A stretch of DNA of 64,000 bases, taken from the NCBI RefSeq assembly GCF_947500835.1, contig NZ_CANMTQ010000005.1:124001-188000 (forward strand), read 5' to 3'. Under the pieces are notes generated by a model that saw only the letters and a list, made by a program, of their open reading frames with translations, was not told the origin of the DNA and did no database searches. Both the position numbers and the translations under genes were made by a program. This document shows, piece after piece, positions 1 to 10,252 of the stretch. The stretch is from an uncultured Halomonas sp. GTDB lineage: Bacteria; Pseudomonadota; Gammaproteobacteria; Pseudomonadales; Halomonadaceae. Within the stretch, counting starts at the first letter, position 1, and each line of letters begins with the position of its first letter.

Positions 1-137
1 AGAATAAGGATGTTGCTTGAGTATTCCTTTTGGTTACATAGCCTAAAGAAAAGCAACGTCGATGATCAATAGCGTCTTTCAATTTCCGTGATCACGTTTG
101 ATCGAATGCAGTCATTCACACAAACCGTGCATCACCC

Positions 138-146
138 TGTGGATAA
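138..146 (-). other. Single DnaA-box-like 9-mer
   Basis: The plus strand reads TGTGGATAA, the exact complement of the consensus DnaA box TTATCCACA. Only one copy is seen in the 275 bases before the first gene, and no cluster or AT-rich unwinding element accompanies it, so it is more likely a chance match or a lone regulatory DnaA site than an origin. The rest of this leader holds a 7-bp AT-rich hairpin at 190-207 and nothing else that I can name. Confidence 0.25.
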
Positions 147-275
147 CCACTGAAGTACTTTCGTTTGCTCCCGGCTCATAACGACTTGTAAAAAATGCTT
201 ATTTTTTGATCAACCTGCGGCTGGCCAATGAATGATTGTCACGCTACAGTGCGCCCCCCGACCATGGAGGATGCC

Positions 276-1313
276 ATGCAACCGATACATTCTCTCGGTG
301 AATTCTTTGAACGTATTGGAGCGCCCTCTCGCTTTTATACCTTGGGCCGACAAGTAACGTCCTGCCCTGCCTCTACCCTTGAGGCATTCGAAGCAGGCGA
401 ACTCGCCTGGCCCTGGCCCTGGCTGGGTCACGCTCAGCTGGCCTGCGTCTTCCGTGTTGCTAATAACGACGACCCGCTGATCTGGTTCTTGTCTTTACCT
501 CTGGATGAACAGGGGCTGCTGGATCCTGCGCCTCGGGATGCGTTTCTTCAGCGATTGCTGGAAACAATTGGACGCACCGCATCACCGCAAGACAATGATT
601 CCTCCGAGCGCGTCAATAATCTGATGCAAGACAACCCTTTGACGTTTACCCCGCACATGACCCAGCGGGCCCTGTTGCATGCCTATGTAAGCGATGACCT
701 GGCCCGAGAGGCAAGCGAACATTTTGAGCTTGCCGAGGCCTATCTGACCGGCCAGCTAGCCAATGGACAATGGCAAGCGCTGGGGCTACAGGGTCTTGCG
801 GATTTCGTCGTGCGACACGATGACCAACAAAGCAATGAGTTAGCCGTCCAACTCGACGCTTTGCCACTGGAAGTGTTACGCCCGCTATGCCACTGTTTGG
901 AGCATAGGCCTTTATCGACGATATTGACGCAGTCATTGATTGTTCGTGGCGAACGAGCCGCTCGGGAAGGTGATATCGAGACCTTCTGTGACTGTGTCCG
1001 TGCCGTTGGTCAAGGCGATCGGGACATTGTGGGTGTCTGGTACGATGAATTGCTCGAGGACCAGGCAGCCTGTGGTCCGGACCTGTTTGCCGCCATCGCC
1101 GCGCGGGGCTGGCCACAGCTCGAGGATGCGAATCGCTTGCCACGCTTCATCGAACGACTGGCCGAAAATGAAGATGCCGACTTCGCTGTGTTGATTCGTA
1201 GCCTGGCCTTGATTCCTCGCCTGCGCCTGCCCTTGTTGATCAGTTTGCGTCAGGCCGCTCCGAATACGCGTACTCGGCAGCGGCTAGACGAACTTAGTTT
1301 TGGAAGAGCCTGA
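276..1313 (+). CDS. DUF3549 family protein
   Basis: A 345-residue soluble protein. The N-terminus (MQPIHSLGEFFERIG, then FYTLGRQV and a WPWPW stretch) resembles the DUF3549 family of Pseudomonas and Halomonas, whose function is unknown. I see no signal peptide, membrane helix or catalytic motif; the C-terminal two thirds look like helical repeats. An in-frame ATG at 228 exists, but ATG 276 is chosen because GGAGG at 266-270 sits 5 bases before it and the family begins here. The stop is followed 3 bases later by the next gene, so it probably heads a small operon with the protease and rimK. Family recognition is from memory. Confidence 0.75.
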   Translation: MQPIHSLGEFFERIGAPSRFYTLGRQVTSCPASTLEAFEAGELAWPWPWLGHAQLACVFRVANNDDPLIWFLSLPLDEQGLLDPAPRDAFLQRLLETIGRTASPQDNDSSERVNNLMQDNPLTFTPHMTQRALLHAYVSDDLAREASEHFELAEAYLTGQLANGQWQALGLQGLADFVVRHDDQQSNELAVQLDALPLEVLRPLCHCLEHRPLSTILTQSLIVRGERAAREGDIETFCDCVRAVGQGDRDIVGVWYDELLEDQAACGPDLFAAIAARGWPQLEDANRLPRFIERLAENEDADFAVLIRSLALIPRLRLPLLISLRQAAPNTRTRQRLDELSFGRA

Positions 1314-1316
1314 ATC

Positions 1317-1754
1317 ATGAAAGCATTGCCCTATCAAGCCAAGGCCGTCGTCGGCCGTCGGGAAATGGTGGAACTTCCCGAACTGGGCCTGGCCTTGTGC
1401 TGCAAGATCGACACCGGCGCCCGTACGTCAGCGCTGCATGCCGAAGACATCGACAGCTTCGAAGACAACGGCCACATGTGGGTCAGTTTCGTTACACGAG
1501 GCGGTGGGCCGGACAGCCCGGCGCATCCTGTCAAGATGCACTTGCACGACCGTCGTAGAATCACCAGCTCCAACGGTCATTCCCAGTGGCGTTATGTAGT
1601 GAGAACTCATATGCTGCTGGGGGAGTTGGACTACCCGGTGGAGCTGACTTTGGTCGACCGCCGCGAGATGCGTCACCCCATGCTGTTGGGACGCCGCGCA
1701 ATGCGTCGTCTTTTAGTTGCTCCGGGGGCAGCATTCTTACACGGTGAACCCTAG
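1317..1754 (+). CDS. Retropepsin-like / putative ATP-dependent zinc protease (PF05618, RimB-like)
   Basis: A 145-residue protein with KIDTGARTSALHA at residues 30-42. The D-T-G triad matches the aspartyl-protease-like motif of the PF05618 family, often annotated as ATP-dependent zinc protease. The family is encoded beside rimK in many gammaproteobacteria; in Pseudomonas the neighbour is called RimB and has been linked to the RimK ribosome-modification system. Here rimK lies 33 bases downstream on the same strand, which supports that role. The start is 3 bases after the previous stop. The catalytic type (aspartic versus metal) cannot be decided from this sequence. Confidence 0.8.
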   Translation: MKALPYQAKAVVGRREMVELPELGLALCCKIDTGARTSALHAEDIDSFEDNGHMWVSFVTRGGGPDSPAHPVKMHLHDRRRITSSNGHSQWRYVVRTHMLLGELDYPVELTLVDRREMRHPMLLGRRAMRRLLVAPGAAFLHGEP

Positions 1755-1787
1755 CACTCCTTACTTGTCGTCGGCCTGGAGAATCAT

Positions 1788-2696
1788 ATGCATATCGCCC
1801 TGCTATCGCGTAACCGCAATCTGTACTCTACGCGCCGGTTGATCGAGGCTGCGGAAAGTCGTGGTCATAGCGCTCGAGTCGTGGATACCTTGCGCTGCTA
1901 CATGAACATTGCCTCCCACCGCCCTTCGATTCATTACAAGGGTGCACAACTGGAACCCTTCGATGCGGTTATTCCGCGCATCGGTGCTTCAGTCACCTTT
2001 TATGGCTGTGCGGTACTGCGTCAGTTCGAGATGATGGGTACTTATGTACTCAACGACAATGTATCGATCACGCGCTCCAGAGATAAGTTGCGCTCCCTGC
2101 AGTTGCTCTCCCGCAAGGGGTTGGGGTTGCCGATTACCGGGTTCGCCCACTCACCGGATGATATTCCCGACCTGATCACCATGGTCCGGGGCGCTCCTCT
2201 GGTAATCAAGCTGCTTGAAGGCACACAGGGTATTGGTGTGGTGCTGGCGGAAACCAATCAGGCCGCTGAGTCCGTGGTTCAAGCCTTCATGGGCATGAAG
2301 GCCAATATCATGATTCAGGAGTATATCAAGGAGGCCAAGGGCGCCGACATTCGATGCCTGGTTATTGGCGACAAGGTAGTGGCGTCGATGAAACGCCAGG
2401 CCGCCGAAGGCGAGTTCCGCTCCAATCTGCATCGTGGCGGCAGCGCCAGTGTGATTCGCATTACCCCGGAAGAACGCTCGACGGCGATTCGCGCTGCCAA
2501 GGCCATGGGTCTGCAAGTGGCAGGCGTCGATCTACTGCGCTCGAACCATGGGCCAGTGATCATGGAGGTCAATTCTTCTCCGGGGCTTCAAGGCATCGAA
2601 ACCTCCACCGGCAAGGACATCGCCGGGTTGATTATCGAGCATCTGGAAAAACATGCTGCCACACCACGCAGGAAGCCTTCGAAGCCCAAAGGGTAG
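1788..2696 (+). CDS. rimK: RimK-type alpha-L-glutamate ligase (ribosomal protein S6 modification)
   Basis: A 302-residue ATP-grasp ligase. Members add glutamate residues to the C-terminus of ribosomal protein S6 in the cytoplasm. Seen: an N-terminal RimK pre-ATP-grasp region (MHIALLSRN), [11 protein letters not shown] at 141-151 in the ATP-grasp core, RSNLHRGG at 211-218 and the metal-binding [12 protein letters not shown] at 260-271, all at the usual spacing. Length equals the family norm of about 300. GGAG lies 8 to 11 bases before the ATG. It forms a pair with the upstream protease gene. A poly-glutamate synthesis activity is also known for RimK and cannot be excluded. Confidence 0.95.
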   Translation: MHIALLSRNRNLYSTRRLIEAAESRGHSARVVDTLRCYMNIASHRPSIHYKGAQLEPFDAVIPRIGASVTFYGCAVLRQFEMMGTYVLNDNVSITRSRDKLRSLQLLSRKGLGLPITGFAHSPDDIPDLITMVRGAPLVIKLLEGTQGIGVVLAETNQAAESVVQAFMGMKANIMIQEYIKEAKGADIRCLVIGDKVVASMKRQAAEGEFRSNLHRGGSASVIRITPEERSTAIRAAKAMGLQVAGVDLLRSNHGPVIMEVNSSPGLQGIETSTGKDIAGLIIEHLEKHAATPRRKPSKPKG

Positions 2697-2824
2697 GTAA
2701 TTGTTAGAGAGATTGAAGGGAGCCACAAGACACAAACGTGCAAACAAAAAAATTCTTCATGCTAGGGCTAGCAAAACACTGTTTCCCATCGCACAATCTG
2801 CGTCACCGTAGGAGGTGATAGCTC

Positions 2825-3271
2825 ATGTTTCTCGATAATCGCCAAGTAGCGATGGATAGTGTGCTGGAGGCGCTGGCGGATAGTCTTGACTATTTCCAGG
2901 ACAATCTCGAACGCCTGCGCCCTTCGCTGCGTGAAACCCTGGAGCCGCATTACGAAGAACGCGGCAAGGCGATGCTCGAACTGCGGGCCTTGGCCAAGCA
3001 GCATCTCAACCTTCTCCCTCGGGCTGCGGATTTGGAACGAGATGACTATCTCTGGCTGTGGAGTCGCCTCAAAAGTTTTGTCAGCGACGACAGTCAAGTG
3101 CTGGTCAACGAGTTGCTGGAGCAGGAACGCGTGCTGATGCAGGCATTGGCAACACTGCATACTCATCCGCTTCCGGATCCTATCGAACCCATCATCGAGC
3201 GGTGCTGGAAAGGCTGCCGCGCATTGATACGAGAGCTATACAGGCTTCAGAAGCCGCGCAGAAAGCGCTAA
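2825..3271 (+). CDS. Hypothetical protein, all-helical
   Basis: A 148-residue protein that I do not recognise. It is charged and leucine-rich, predicted mostly helical, with no signal peptide or membrane segment and a basic tail (PRRKR). The start is well supported: AGGAGGTGA at 2810-2818 lies 6 bases before the ATG, one of the strongest ribosome sites in the window. Its stop overlaps the stop of the convergent sanA gene by 4 bases. The 128 bases before it hold only an imperfect inverted repeat (2761-2772). Function unknown; not an obvious rimK operon member because of the gap. Confidence 0.7.
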   Translation: MFLDNRQVAMDSVLEALADSLDYFQDNLERLRPSLRETLEPHYEERGKAMLELRALAKQHLNLLPRAADLERDDYLWLWSRLKSFVSDDSQVLVNELLEQERVLMQALATLHTHPLPDPIEPIIERCWKGCRALIRELYRLQKPRRKR

Positions 3272-3957
3272 TAGGATGAAGGAACGATAGTGATGGGCTC
3301 TGGCGGCCCGAGAAAATGAGGCTGCCGCTGCCATAAATAGAGATCACCCAGCATTCCTACCCGCGCCAACCACTCTCGTGCCCTCAATCGCCAGGTACCA
3401 TCCACTTTTTGGGTGGGAATCGCACATCCTCTTGCTTCCAGATCCAATGCCTTGGCGATGAACAATGCTCGGGGCAGATGCCAGTCCTGGGTAATCAGTA
3501 GAATATGGCTCAAGCCAAACACTTCCTTGGCGCGTACTAGCGTATCGAACGTACTGAAGCCAGCATAATCCAACGTCATGTCCGTGTGGCGCACGTTGAT
3601 GGCGCGAAGGTCGCGCCACATGGTCACCGGCTCATTGTAAAAACGCGTTCGATTGTCCCCGGACAGTAACAGATGCTGTACGCGCTGCAGCCGCAAGAGA
3701 CGCGAAGCGGCGTTCAGTCGTGCCAGGTAATGAGGGTTACGTCCACCGCCACGAGCCCAATAAGAAGTACCAAATACGATACCCACCGGCTCAGCGGCAC
3801 ATAACGGAAGATCGTATTCGATTTGATCCTGGGTACGCGCTAGAACCCAAATATTGGCTGCTAGTATTACCCCCACCATCACTAGCATGGTGGCGGTTAA
3901 TCCCAGCGCACATTTTTTTAATATCGATACCGCCACCAGCCGCATCGCGTTTCTCAC
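3268..3957 (-). CDS. sanA: SanA/YdcF-family envelope protein (DUF218)
   Basis: A 229-residue inner-membrane protein with one N-terminal membrane helix (about residues 13-34) and a periplasmic DUF218 domain. Typical SanA/ElyC features are FGTSYWARGG, NPHYLARLNAA, LLSGDN and the later TQDWHLPRALFIA segment. In E. coli SanA affects vancomycin exclusion at high temperature and envelope barrier function; the biochemistry is not settled. Length fits SanA (about 239). It is transcribed convergently with the upstream-numbered helical protein gene, overlapping at the stops, and lies 53 bases downstream of sufT, apparently as a separate gene. Confidence 0.85.
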   Translation of the reverse strand: MRNAMRLVAVSILKKCALGLTATMLVMVGVILAANIWVLARTQDQIEYDLPLCAAEPVGIVFGTSYWARGGGRNPHYLARLNAASRLLRLQRVQHLLLSGDNRTRFYNEPVTMWRDLRAINVRHTDMTLDYAGFSTFDTLVRAKEVFGLSHILLITQDWHLPRALFIAKALDLEARGCAIPTQKVDGTWRLRAREWLARVGMLGDLYLWQRQPHFLGPPEPITIVPSSY

Positions 3958-4010
3958 CCAAGTCTACCCAAACGGCTGGGATAACAGTAATAAGCGAAAC
4001 TTACAACTTT

Positions 4011-4574
4011 CTAGAACATGCCCAACTCCAGGCGCGCCTCCTCGCTCATCATTTCCCGACTCCAAGGAGGATCAAAAACTGTTTCGACATGCACCCGAGA
4101 TATTTGCGGAGCGCCGAGAATCTTGCGCCGGGCGTCTTCGGCGATGACATCCCCCATGCCACATCCAGGGGCCGTGAGGGTCATACGTACGGTCACGATG
4201 CGCTCCCCGGTCAACAGATGCTCGATACGACAGCCATAGACAAGCCCTAGATCGACGATATTGACCGGAATCTCGGGATCATAACAGGTTCTTAACTGAT
4301 CCCAGACGAACTGCTCGATCTCTTCTTCGCTTGCCTCTGCCGAAAGCGTTGGACGCGGCAGAGGATCCAGCCCCAGCGAGTCGAAGTCACTACCTTCGAC
4401 CAGGAAAAGCCGTCCCTCGTAAGCGACGCTGATCGTGCTGCCTTTGGCCTGCATCACGGAGACGATGCTGTCTTCGGCAATCGTGACGCCCTTGCCAAAC
4501 GGAATCGAAATCGCCTCAATGTCGCGTTGCAAAGGTATCTGCTGTCCTTTGTAGAGCCCTTCCAGCTGCTGCAT
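4011..4574 (-). CDS. sufT: Fe-S cluster assembly factor SufT
   Basis: A 187-residue protein with the SufT layout: an N-terminal extension of about 75 residues and a C-terminal MIP18/DUF59 domain. The domain is marked by CYDPEIPVNIVDLGLVYG-type sequence, the TLTAPGCGMGDVI segment with its conserved cysteine, and a V-FDPPW motif. SufT helps maturation of Fe-S proteins under high cluster demand. It is the last gene of the suf operon, 12 bases after sufS, and its ATG is preceded by a GGAG-type site. No A-type carrier (sufA) or sufE/sufU follows, so sulfur transfer to SufS partners must be supplied from elsewhere. Confidence 0.93.
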   Translation of the reverse strand: MQQLEGLYKGQQIPLQRDIEAISIPFGKGVTIAEDSIVSVMQAKGSTISVAYEGRLFLVEGSDFDSLGLDPLPRPTLSAEASEEEIEQFVWDQLRTCYDPEIPVNIVDLGLVYGCRIEHLLTGERIVTVRMTLTAPGCGMGDVIAEDARRKILGAPQISRVHVETVFDPPWSREMMSEEARLELGMF

Positions 4575-4586
4575 GTCTGCTCCGTT

Positions 4587-5837
4587 TCAACGTACCATGC
4601 CGATGACACGCTTGAGCGCCTCGACGAAAAGATCGATCTCCTCGAAGGTATTGTAGGCAGCAAAAGACGCGCGACAGGTCGCTTCGACGCCAAAGCGCTG
4701 CAATAACGGCTGAGCGCAGTGATTGCCGGTGCGTACCGCCACCCCAAGCTGATCGATCAGAAGCCCGATGTCCTGGGCGTGAGCGCCCTCGACGACAAAG
4801 GAAATGACGCCGGCCTTATGTGGCGCAGTGCCCAGAATACGCATTCCCTCGATAGCGTTCATCTTCTTGGTGGCGTGAGTCAGCAGTTGCTGCTCCCAAG
4901 AACCGATCATGCCGATACCGATATTGTTGACCCAGTCGAATGCCCGGCCCATGGCAATGACCTCGGCGATGGCCGGCGTACCCGCTTCGAACTTGTGCGG
5001 TATATTCGCGTAGGTGGTACCGGCATCGAAGGAGACCGTGCGAATCATCTCGCCGCCGCCCTGCCAGGGCGGCATTGCTTCGAGCAGCTCCGCCTTGCCA
5101 TAAAGCACGCCAACCCCGGTCGGCCCGTAGACCTTATGGCCGGAGAAGGCATAGAAGTCAGCGTCGATGTGCTGCACGTCCACCTGCTCATGGGGTGCCG
5201 CCTGAGCACCGTCCACCATGATCAGCGCACCTCGTTGATGCGCGATCGCTGCCATCTCGCGTACCGGATTGATGGTGCCGAAGGCATTCGAGATATGATT
5301 GACCGCCACCAGTCGCGTGCGTTCACTGAACAGTTCCCGATAGGCAACCATGTCCAGCGCTCCCTGCTCGTCCACTGGTATCACCCGAATGACAAGATCG
5401 AGCTGTCCGGCAAGCAGTTGCCAGGGGACGATATTGGAGTGATGCTCCAGCTGGGATATCAGGATCTCGTCGCCGGCCTTCAGGTTGGCCCGCCCCCAGC
5501 TGTTGGCCACCAGATTGATGGCCTCGGTGGTGCCACTGGTGAAGACGATCTCGCGCCGATCCGCGGCATTGATGAAATCCCGCGCCTTGTCACGGGTCTG
5601 CTCGAAAGCCGCCGTCGCCTCATCCGCCAGGGTATGCAGGCCCCGATGGATGTTGGCGTTGTAGTGACGATAGTAGTGATCCAGCGTCTCGATGACCTGA
5701 TACGGGGTCTGGCTTGTCGCCGCATTGTCCAGATAGACAAGCGGCTTGCCGTGTACCCTGCGCTCGAGAATGGGAAAGTCGCGGCGTACCTGCATGACGT
5801 CTAGAACCGACTCGTTCAATGCGCTCATTACGGTCAT
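4587..5837 (-). CDS. sufS: Cysteine desulfurase SufS
   Basis: A 416-residue type II cysteine desulfurase (PLP enzyme) that takes sulfur from L-cysteine for SufBCD cluster assembly. The PLP lysine is K235 in FSGHK, and the persulfide cysteine is C374 in RTGNHCAQP, the short-loop arrangement of SufS and not the IscS type. EHHSNIVPW and DGAQAAPH are also present. Start: ATG 5837; a second ATG two codons later (5828) is possible. It lies 14 bases after sufD in the suf operon. No sufE or sufU lies next to it, which is common in this group but leaves its sulfur acceptor undefined. Confidence 0.97.
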   Translation of the reverse strand: MTVMSALNESVLDVMQVRRDFPILERRVHGKPLVYLDNAATSQTPYQVIETLDHYYRHYNANIHRGLHTLADEATAAFEQTRDKARDFINAADRREIVFTSGTTEAINLVANSWGRANLKAGDEILISQLEHHSNIVPWQLLAGQLDLVIRVIPVDEQGALDMVAYRELFSERTRLVAVNHISNAFGTINPVREMAAIAHQRGALIMVDGAQAAPHEQVDVQHIDADFYAFSGHKVYGPTGVGVLYGKAELLEAMPPWQGGGEMIRTVSFDAGTTYANIPHKFEAGTPAIAEVIAMGRAFDWVNNIGIGMIGSWEQQLLTHATKKMNAIEGMRILGTAPHKAGVISFVVEGAHAQDIGLLIDQLGVAVRTGNHCAQPLLQRFGVEATCRASFAAYNTFEEIDLFVEALKRVIGMVR

Positions 5838-5851
5838 GATGAACTCCTTGC

Positions 5852-7210
5852 TTAAGCTTGGTTCGCGGTGGCCACGTCGACCAGATCACTCAGGTTGAAA
5901 CGCTCGGGTAGCTTGCCCGCGACGGCACGCTCGACTCGCTCGGCTACCGTGTCGAGGGTGACCTTGTCCATGACCTCGCCGGCAAAAGCCAGGGTCAGCA
6001 GGCCGCGAGCCGTCTGCTCGTCGATCCCCCGGGTACGCAGCGCAAAGACCGCCTCTTCATCGAGCTGGCCGGTGGTGGCGCCGTGTGAGCACTTGACGTC
6101 ATCCGCGTAGATTTCGAGTTCCGGCTTGGTATCGATCTCGGCGCGATCGGACAACAGCAGGTTGGCGTTGCTCTGATGCGCTTCGATCTTCTGACTGTCC
6201 CGCTTGACGATAACCTTGCCGTTGAACACGCCCCGAGCCCGATCGCCGAGGATGCCCTTGTAGTTCTCGTTGGAAAAGGTATGGGGCGCGTTGTGATTGA
6301 CCAAGGTATGGTTGTCCACGTGCTGACGCCCCTGGGCGAAGAACAGTCCGTAGTAGTTGGCCTCCGCGCCTTCGGCATTGAGATCTGAAATCAGATCATT
6401 GCGCACCAGGGCGCCGCCCAGATTGATGTTGAATGAGGTGAACCGGCTGTCTCGGCCCTGATCGATGTGAAGACTGCCAATATGAGCGTCTTGTAGAGAC
6501 GCTTCCTGCAAGATGTAATGCGAGAGAATTGCTCCTCGTTCAAGCAATGCCTCTCCTACCACGTTGGTAAAATTGGCGGCCTCTGCTTCACCGACATAGT
6601 GTTCGATGATCGTGGCCTGGCTGCGAGCGCCGGCTTCGATCAACACCCTAGGATGGCTCATCACTGGCTGCGCATTGGCACGGGAAAAGAACTGGACGAG
6701 GATGGGCTTTTCGACCACCACCCCTGAACCGATGCGAATAACCGCCCCTTCATCGGCTAAGGCGGTATTCAATGCCGTAAAGGGTGAAAACTCCACGCCA
6801 GCCAGACGCCCCAGGCTGCCGCCTACGGCCTCATGATTGGTACTCATCGCCTTGGACAAAGGCTCGACACCGAGCCCCGCAGGCAAGTCCGCCATGTCGG
6901 ACAGCTCGGCGGAAAACACACCGTCGACAAAGCTCAGGCGGATCGCATCGAGCGGCAATCCCAGGGTTGCTGCCGTGGTGGGTGAAAAATCGGCGTCTTG
7001 CGCTAGCGCAAAGTCGCCTTCGCTAATGCGACGCACGTCGGTGTATTTCCACGCTTCATCGCGCTTGGTAGGAAAACCCAGCGCCTCGAAACGGGCCGCT
7101 CCCGCTTGGCGCCGCGCCGCCACCCAACTGGGTTCAGGCGTGGCGGCAGATTCGCGGCGATAGGCAGTCCGCTCTTCCAGACGATTGAGAAAGGTGTGAG
7201 TTGCACTCAT
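5852..7210 (-). CDS. sufD: SufBCD scaffold subunit SufD
   Basis: A 452-residue SufD, the non-catalytic partner of SufB in the SufB-C2-D scaffold. The C-terminal beta-helix core is recognisable: HVDNHTLVNH, KGILGDRARGVFNGKVIV, and SDRAEIDTKPELEIYADDVKCSHGA spread over about 90 residues. An upstream in-frame codon would add 8 residues, but the ATG at 7210 overlaps the sufC stop in an ATGA junction, the usual coupling, so it is preferred. Part of sufBCDST. Confidence 0.96.
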   Translation of the reverse strand: MSATHTFLNRLEERTAYRRESAATPEPSWVAARRQAGAARFEALGFPTKRDEAWKYTDVRRISEGDFALAQDADFSPTTAATLGLPLDAIRLSFVDGVFSAELSDMADLPAGLGVEPLSKAMSTNHEAVGGSLGRLAGVEFSPFTALNTALADEGAVIRIGSGVVVEKPILVQFFSRANAQPVMSHPRVLIEAGARSQATIIEHYVGEAEAANFTNVVGEALLERGAILSHYILQEASLQDAHIGSLHIDQGRDSRFTSFNINLGGALVRNDLISDLNAEGAEANYYGLFFAQGRQHVDNHTLVNHNAPHTFSNENYKGILGDRARGVFNGKVIVKRDSQKIEAHQSNANLLLSDRAEIDTKPELEIYADDVKCSHGATTGQLDEEAVFALRTRGIDEQTARGLLTLAFAGEVMDKVTLDTVAERVERAVAGKLPERFNLSDLVDVATANQA

Positions 7211-7959
7211 GCTGCGGACTCCTCCAGCACCCATTCGTAGCCGCGAGACTCGAGTTCCAGCGCCAGGGACTTGTCTCCGGATTTGGCAATGCGCCCATCT
7301 ACCAGCACATGCACATAGTCCGGGGTAATGTAATCGAGCAAGCGCTGGTAGTGGGTAACCATCAGTACGGCGCGTTCTTCACTGCGCAGGGAGTTCACGC
7401 CGTCGGCGACGATCTTCATGGCATCGATGTCGAGCCCCGAGTCGATCTCGTCGAGCATGGCCAGCTTGGGTTCGAGCAACAGCATCTGCAGGATTTCGTT
7501 GCGCTTCTTTTCGCCACCGGAAAAGCCCTCGTTGACGGCGCGCTGCAGGAAGCTCGCGTCCATCTTCATGAAGGCCAGTTTCTCTCTGACCAGCTTCATG
7601 AATTCCGGCGCCGGGATCTCGTTTTCACCACGCGCCTTGCGCTGGGCGTTGAGCGCCGCCTTGAGCAGATAGATATTCTTCACACCCGGAATTTCCACCG
7701 GGTACTGAAAGCCCAGCAGCAACCCCGCTTGGGCCCGCTCCTCGATCTCCATCTCCAGCACGTCACGCCCCTCGAAGGTGATCGACCCGGAGGTCACCTC
7801 GTAGTCCTCCTTGCCGGCGATCACCGCGGACAAGGTGGACTTCCCGGATCCATTGGGACCCATGATGGCGTGAACCTCGCCAGCATTAACCGTCAGTGAC
7901 AAGCCCTTGAGGATTTCATTGCCTTCCACCGTAACGTGCAGATCTTTGACTTCGAGCAT
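7207..7959 (-). CDS. sufC: Fe-S assembly ATPase SufC
   Basis: A 250-residue ABC-type ATPase driving SufBCD. Walker A is GPNGSGKS at 34-41, the signature is EGFSGGEKKRNE, and Walker B is LAMLDEIDSGLD. The open frame runs a further 85 codons upstream into the sufB-sufC spacer, but that part has no family resemblance; ATG 7959 gives the normal SufC length and has AGGT a few bases upstream. SufC is separated from sufB by 267 bases, unlike the tight junctions elsewhere in this operon; see the repeat-like element there. Confidence 0.96.
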   Translation of the reverse strand: MLEVKDLHVTVEGNEILKGLSLTVNAGEVHAIMGPNGSGKSTLSAVIAGKEDYEVTSGSITFEGRDVLEMEIEERAQAGLLLGFQYPVEIPGVKNIYLLKAALNAQRKARGENEIPAPEFMKLVREKLAFMKMDASFLQRAVNEGFSGGEKKRNEILQMLLLEPKLAMLDEIDSGLDIDAMKIVADGVNSLRSEERAVLMVTHYQRLLDYITPDYVHVLVDGRIAKSGDKSLALELESRGYEWVLEESAA

Positions 7960-8039
7960 GTTGATACCTGTTTTCTGTCGAGCCGCATTAATATGGCGAT
8001 CTCTAAAAATTGACTTTACGCGCTCTTCATAACCCGCTA

Positions 8040-8215
8040 GACGGCCTGTACTTCTCCGGCGGCAAGGCATCGCAAGGGCGCTGTAAACCCTTCCTTGGGC
8101 GCTACCTTTGCTTTCTGACCGCCATGGATGGCGGAAATGCCGGAATTGCATGGAGCTTTTTCCGGCCATGGCAAAAGACCCTTGCTTTACCTTGCCCCCG
8201 GCGTCCAGCCCCATG
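8040..8215. repeat. Structured repeat-like element between sufB and sufC
   Basis: About 175 bases inside the suf operon carry three nested or adjacent inverted repeats: AAGGG/CCCTT at 8074-8092, CCGCCAT/ATGGCGG at 8119-8134 with a 2-base loop, and GCCGGAA/TTCCGGC at 8139-8166. A short direct repeat GGGCGCT also occurs. The open frames crossing it show no protein family. I have an impression of similar palindromic spacer sequences recurring in Halomonas genomes, but only one copy is in this window, so the repeat status is unproven. It could act as an RNA processing or stability element adjusting sufB against sufCD levels. Confidence 0.45.
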
Positions 8216-8226
8216 CAGCCGTTTCT

Positions 8227-9669
<1,443 letters not shown>

Positions 9670-9693
9670 GTCTTCTCCCCTCTGGGCATTATG

Positions 9694-10191
9694 CTAGTAG
9701 TCTTTTTCAACTTCAGGATGCTGTTCAACTTCGCCAGATTCGGCCAATGTCACACTCTGTATAGGTAACTGAACGGGTAACTTGATCGGATTCGACTGCG
9801 ACAGATGCGCCAGTGTGACACTGTCAAGTAGTGCACCTACAGCCAATGAAACGCGTTGCCAGTTGCTGGCAACCCCACAGCTGTTGAAAAGATCGCACTC
9901 CCCATCCGCATGACTGCACTCGGTCATCGCTATGGGCCCTTCGATTGCTGCGATAATATCGCTGGCACTGATTCGAGAGGCACAGCGCGCCAACTGATAA
10001 CCTCCCTGAGCGCCACGCTGTGACGTCAACAGTCCTGCACGAGCCAACATTTTTAGTGTCTTGCTCACCGTTGGTCGTGGCAACTTGACCTTTTCAGCTA
10101 ATTCGGTAGCCGCATGCGACTGTTCAGGGTGACGAGCAATCTGAGCCATCACCACAGCGGCGTAATCGGTCAACTTGGATAGCTTCAGCAC
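9694..10191 (-). CDS. sufR: Rrf2-family suf operon regulator (SufR, TIGR02944 type)
   Basis: A 165-residue Rrf2/IscR-like regulator. VLKLSKLTDYAAVVM starts the winged helix, then LPRPTVSKTLKMLARAGLL and GAQGGYQLAR (recognition helix and wing). Three cysteines in CSHADGECDLFNSC are placed to bind an Fe-S cluster. A longer frame from ATG 10245 exists, but the GTG at 10191 is preferred. It has AGGA 9 bases upstream, it matches where the family begins, and the longer version would start upstream of the likely -10 element. It heads sufR-sufBCDST and probably represses it when clusters are plentiful. Confidence 0.9.
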   Translation of the reverse strand: MLKLSKLTDYAAVVMAQIARHPEQSHAATELAEKVKLPRPTVSKTLKMLARAGLLTSQRGAQGGYQLARCASRISASDIIAAIEGPIAMTECSHADGECDLFNSCGVASNWQRVSLAVGALLDSVTLAHLSQSNPIKLPVQLPIQSVTLAESGEVEQHPEVEKDY

Positions 10192-10219
10192 GCTTGAGTC
10201 CTGGCAAACGACATAATGG

Positions 10220-10252
10220 GACCATTTTAGTCCTATATCCGCCAAGAGTGAA
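10220..10252 (-). promoter_or_regulatory. Putative suf operon promoter with IscR type-1-like operator
   Basis: Read on the minus strand: -35 TTCACT (10247-10252), a 17-base spacer, and -10 TAAAAT (10224-10229), giving a start near 10217, about 26 bases before the sufR GTG. The -10 is embedded in GACT-AAAAT-GGTC (10220-10232), a 12 of 13 match to the core GACT-RWWWY-AGTC of the IscR type-1 site. The overlap of operator and -10 is what negative autoregulation by an Fe-S Rrf2 protein would need. The flanks outside the core match poorly. Confidence 0.55.

Noticed and set aside
1-275. Replication origin suggested by a perfect DnaA box
   Set aside because: Only one box and none of the usual origin neighbours (dnaA, dnaN, gidA, rpmH).
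2761-2772. Short inverted repeat as a rimK terminator
   Set aside because: Imperfect and too short, without a following T-run.
4719-5804. Long plus-strand frame opposite sufS
   Set aside because: It is the antisense shadow of a clearly conserved sufS; composition and content show no protein family.
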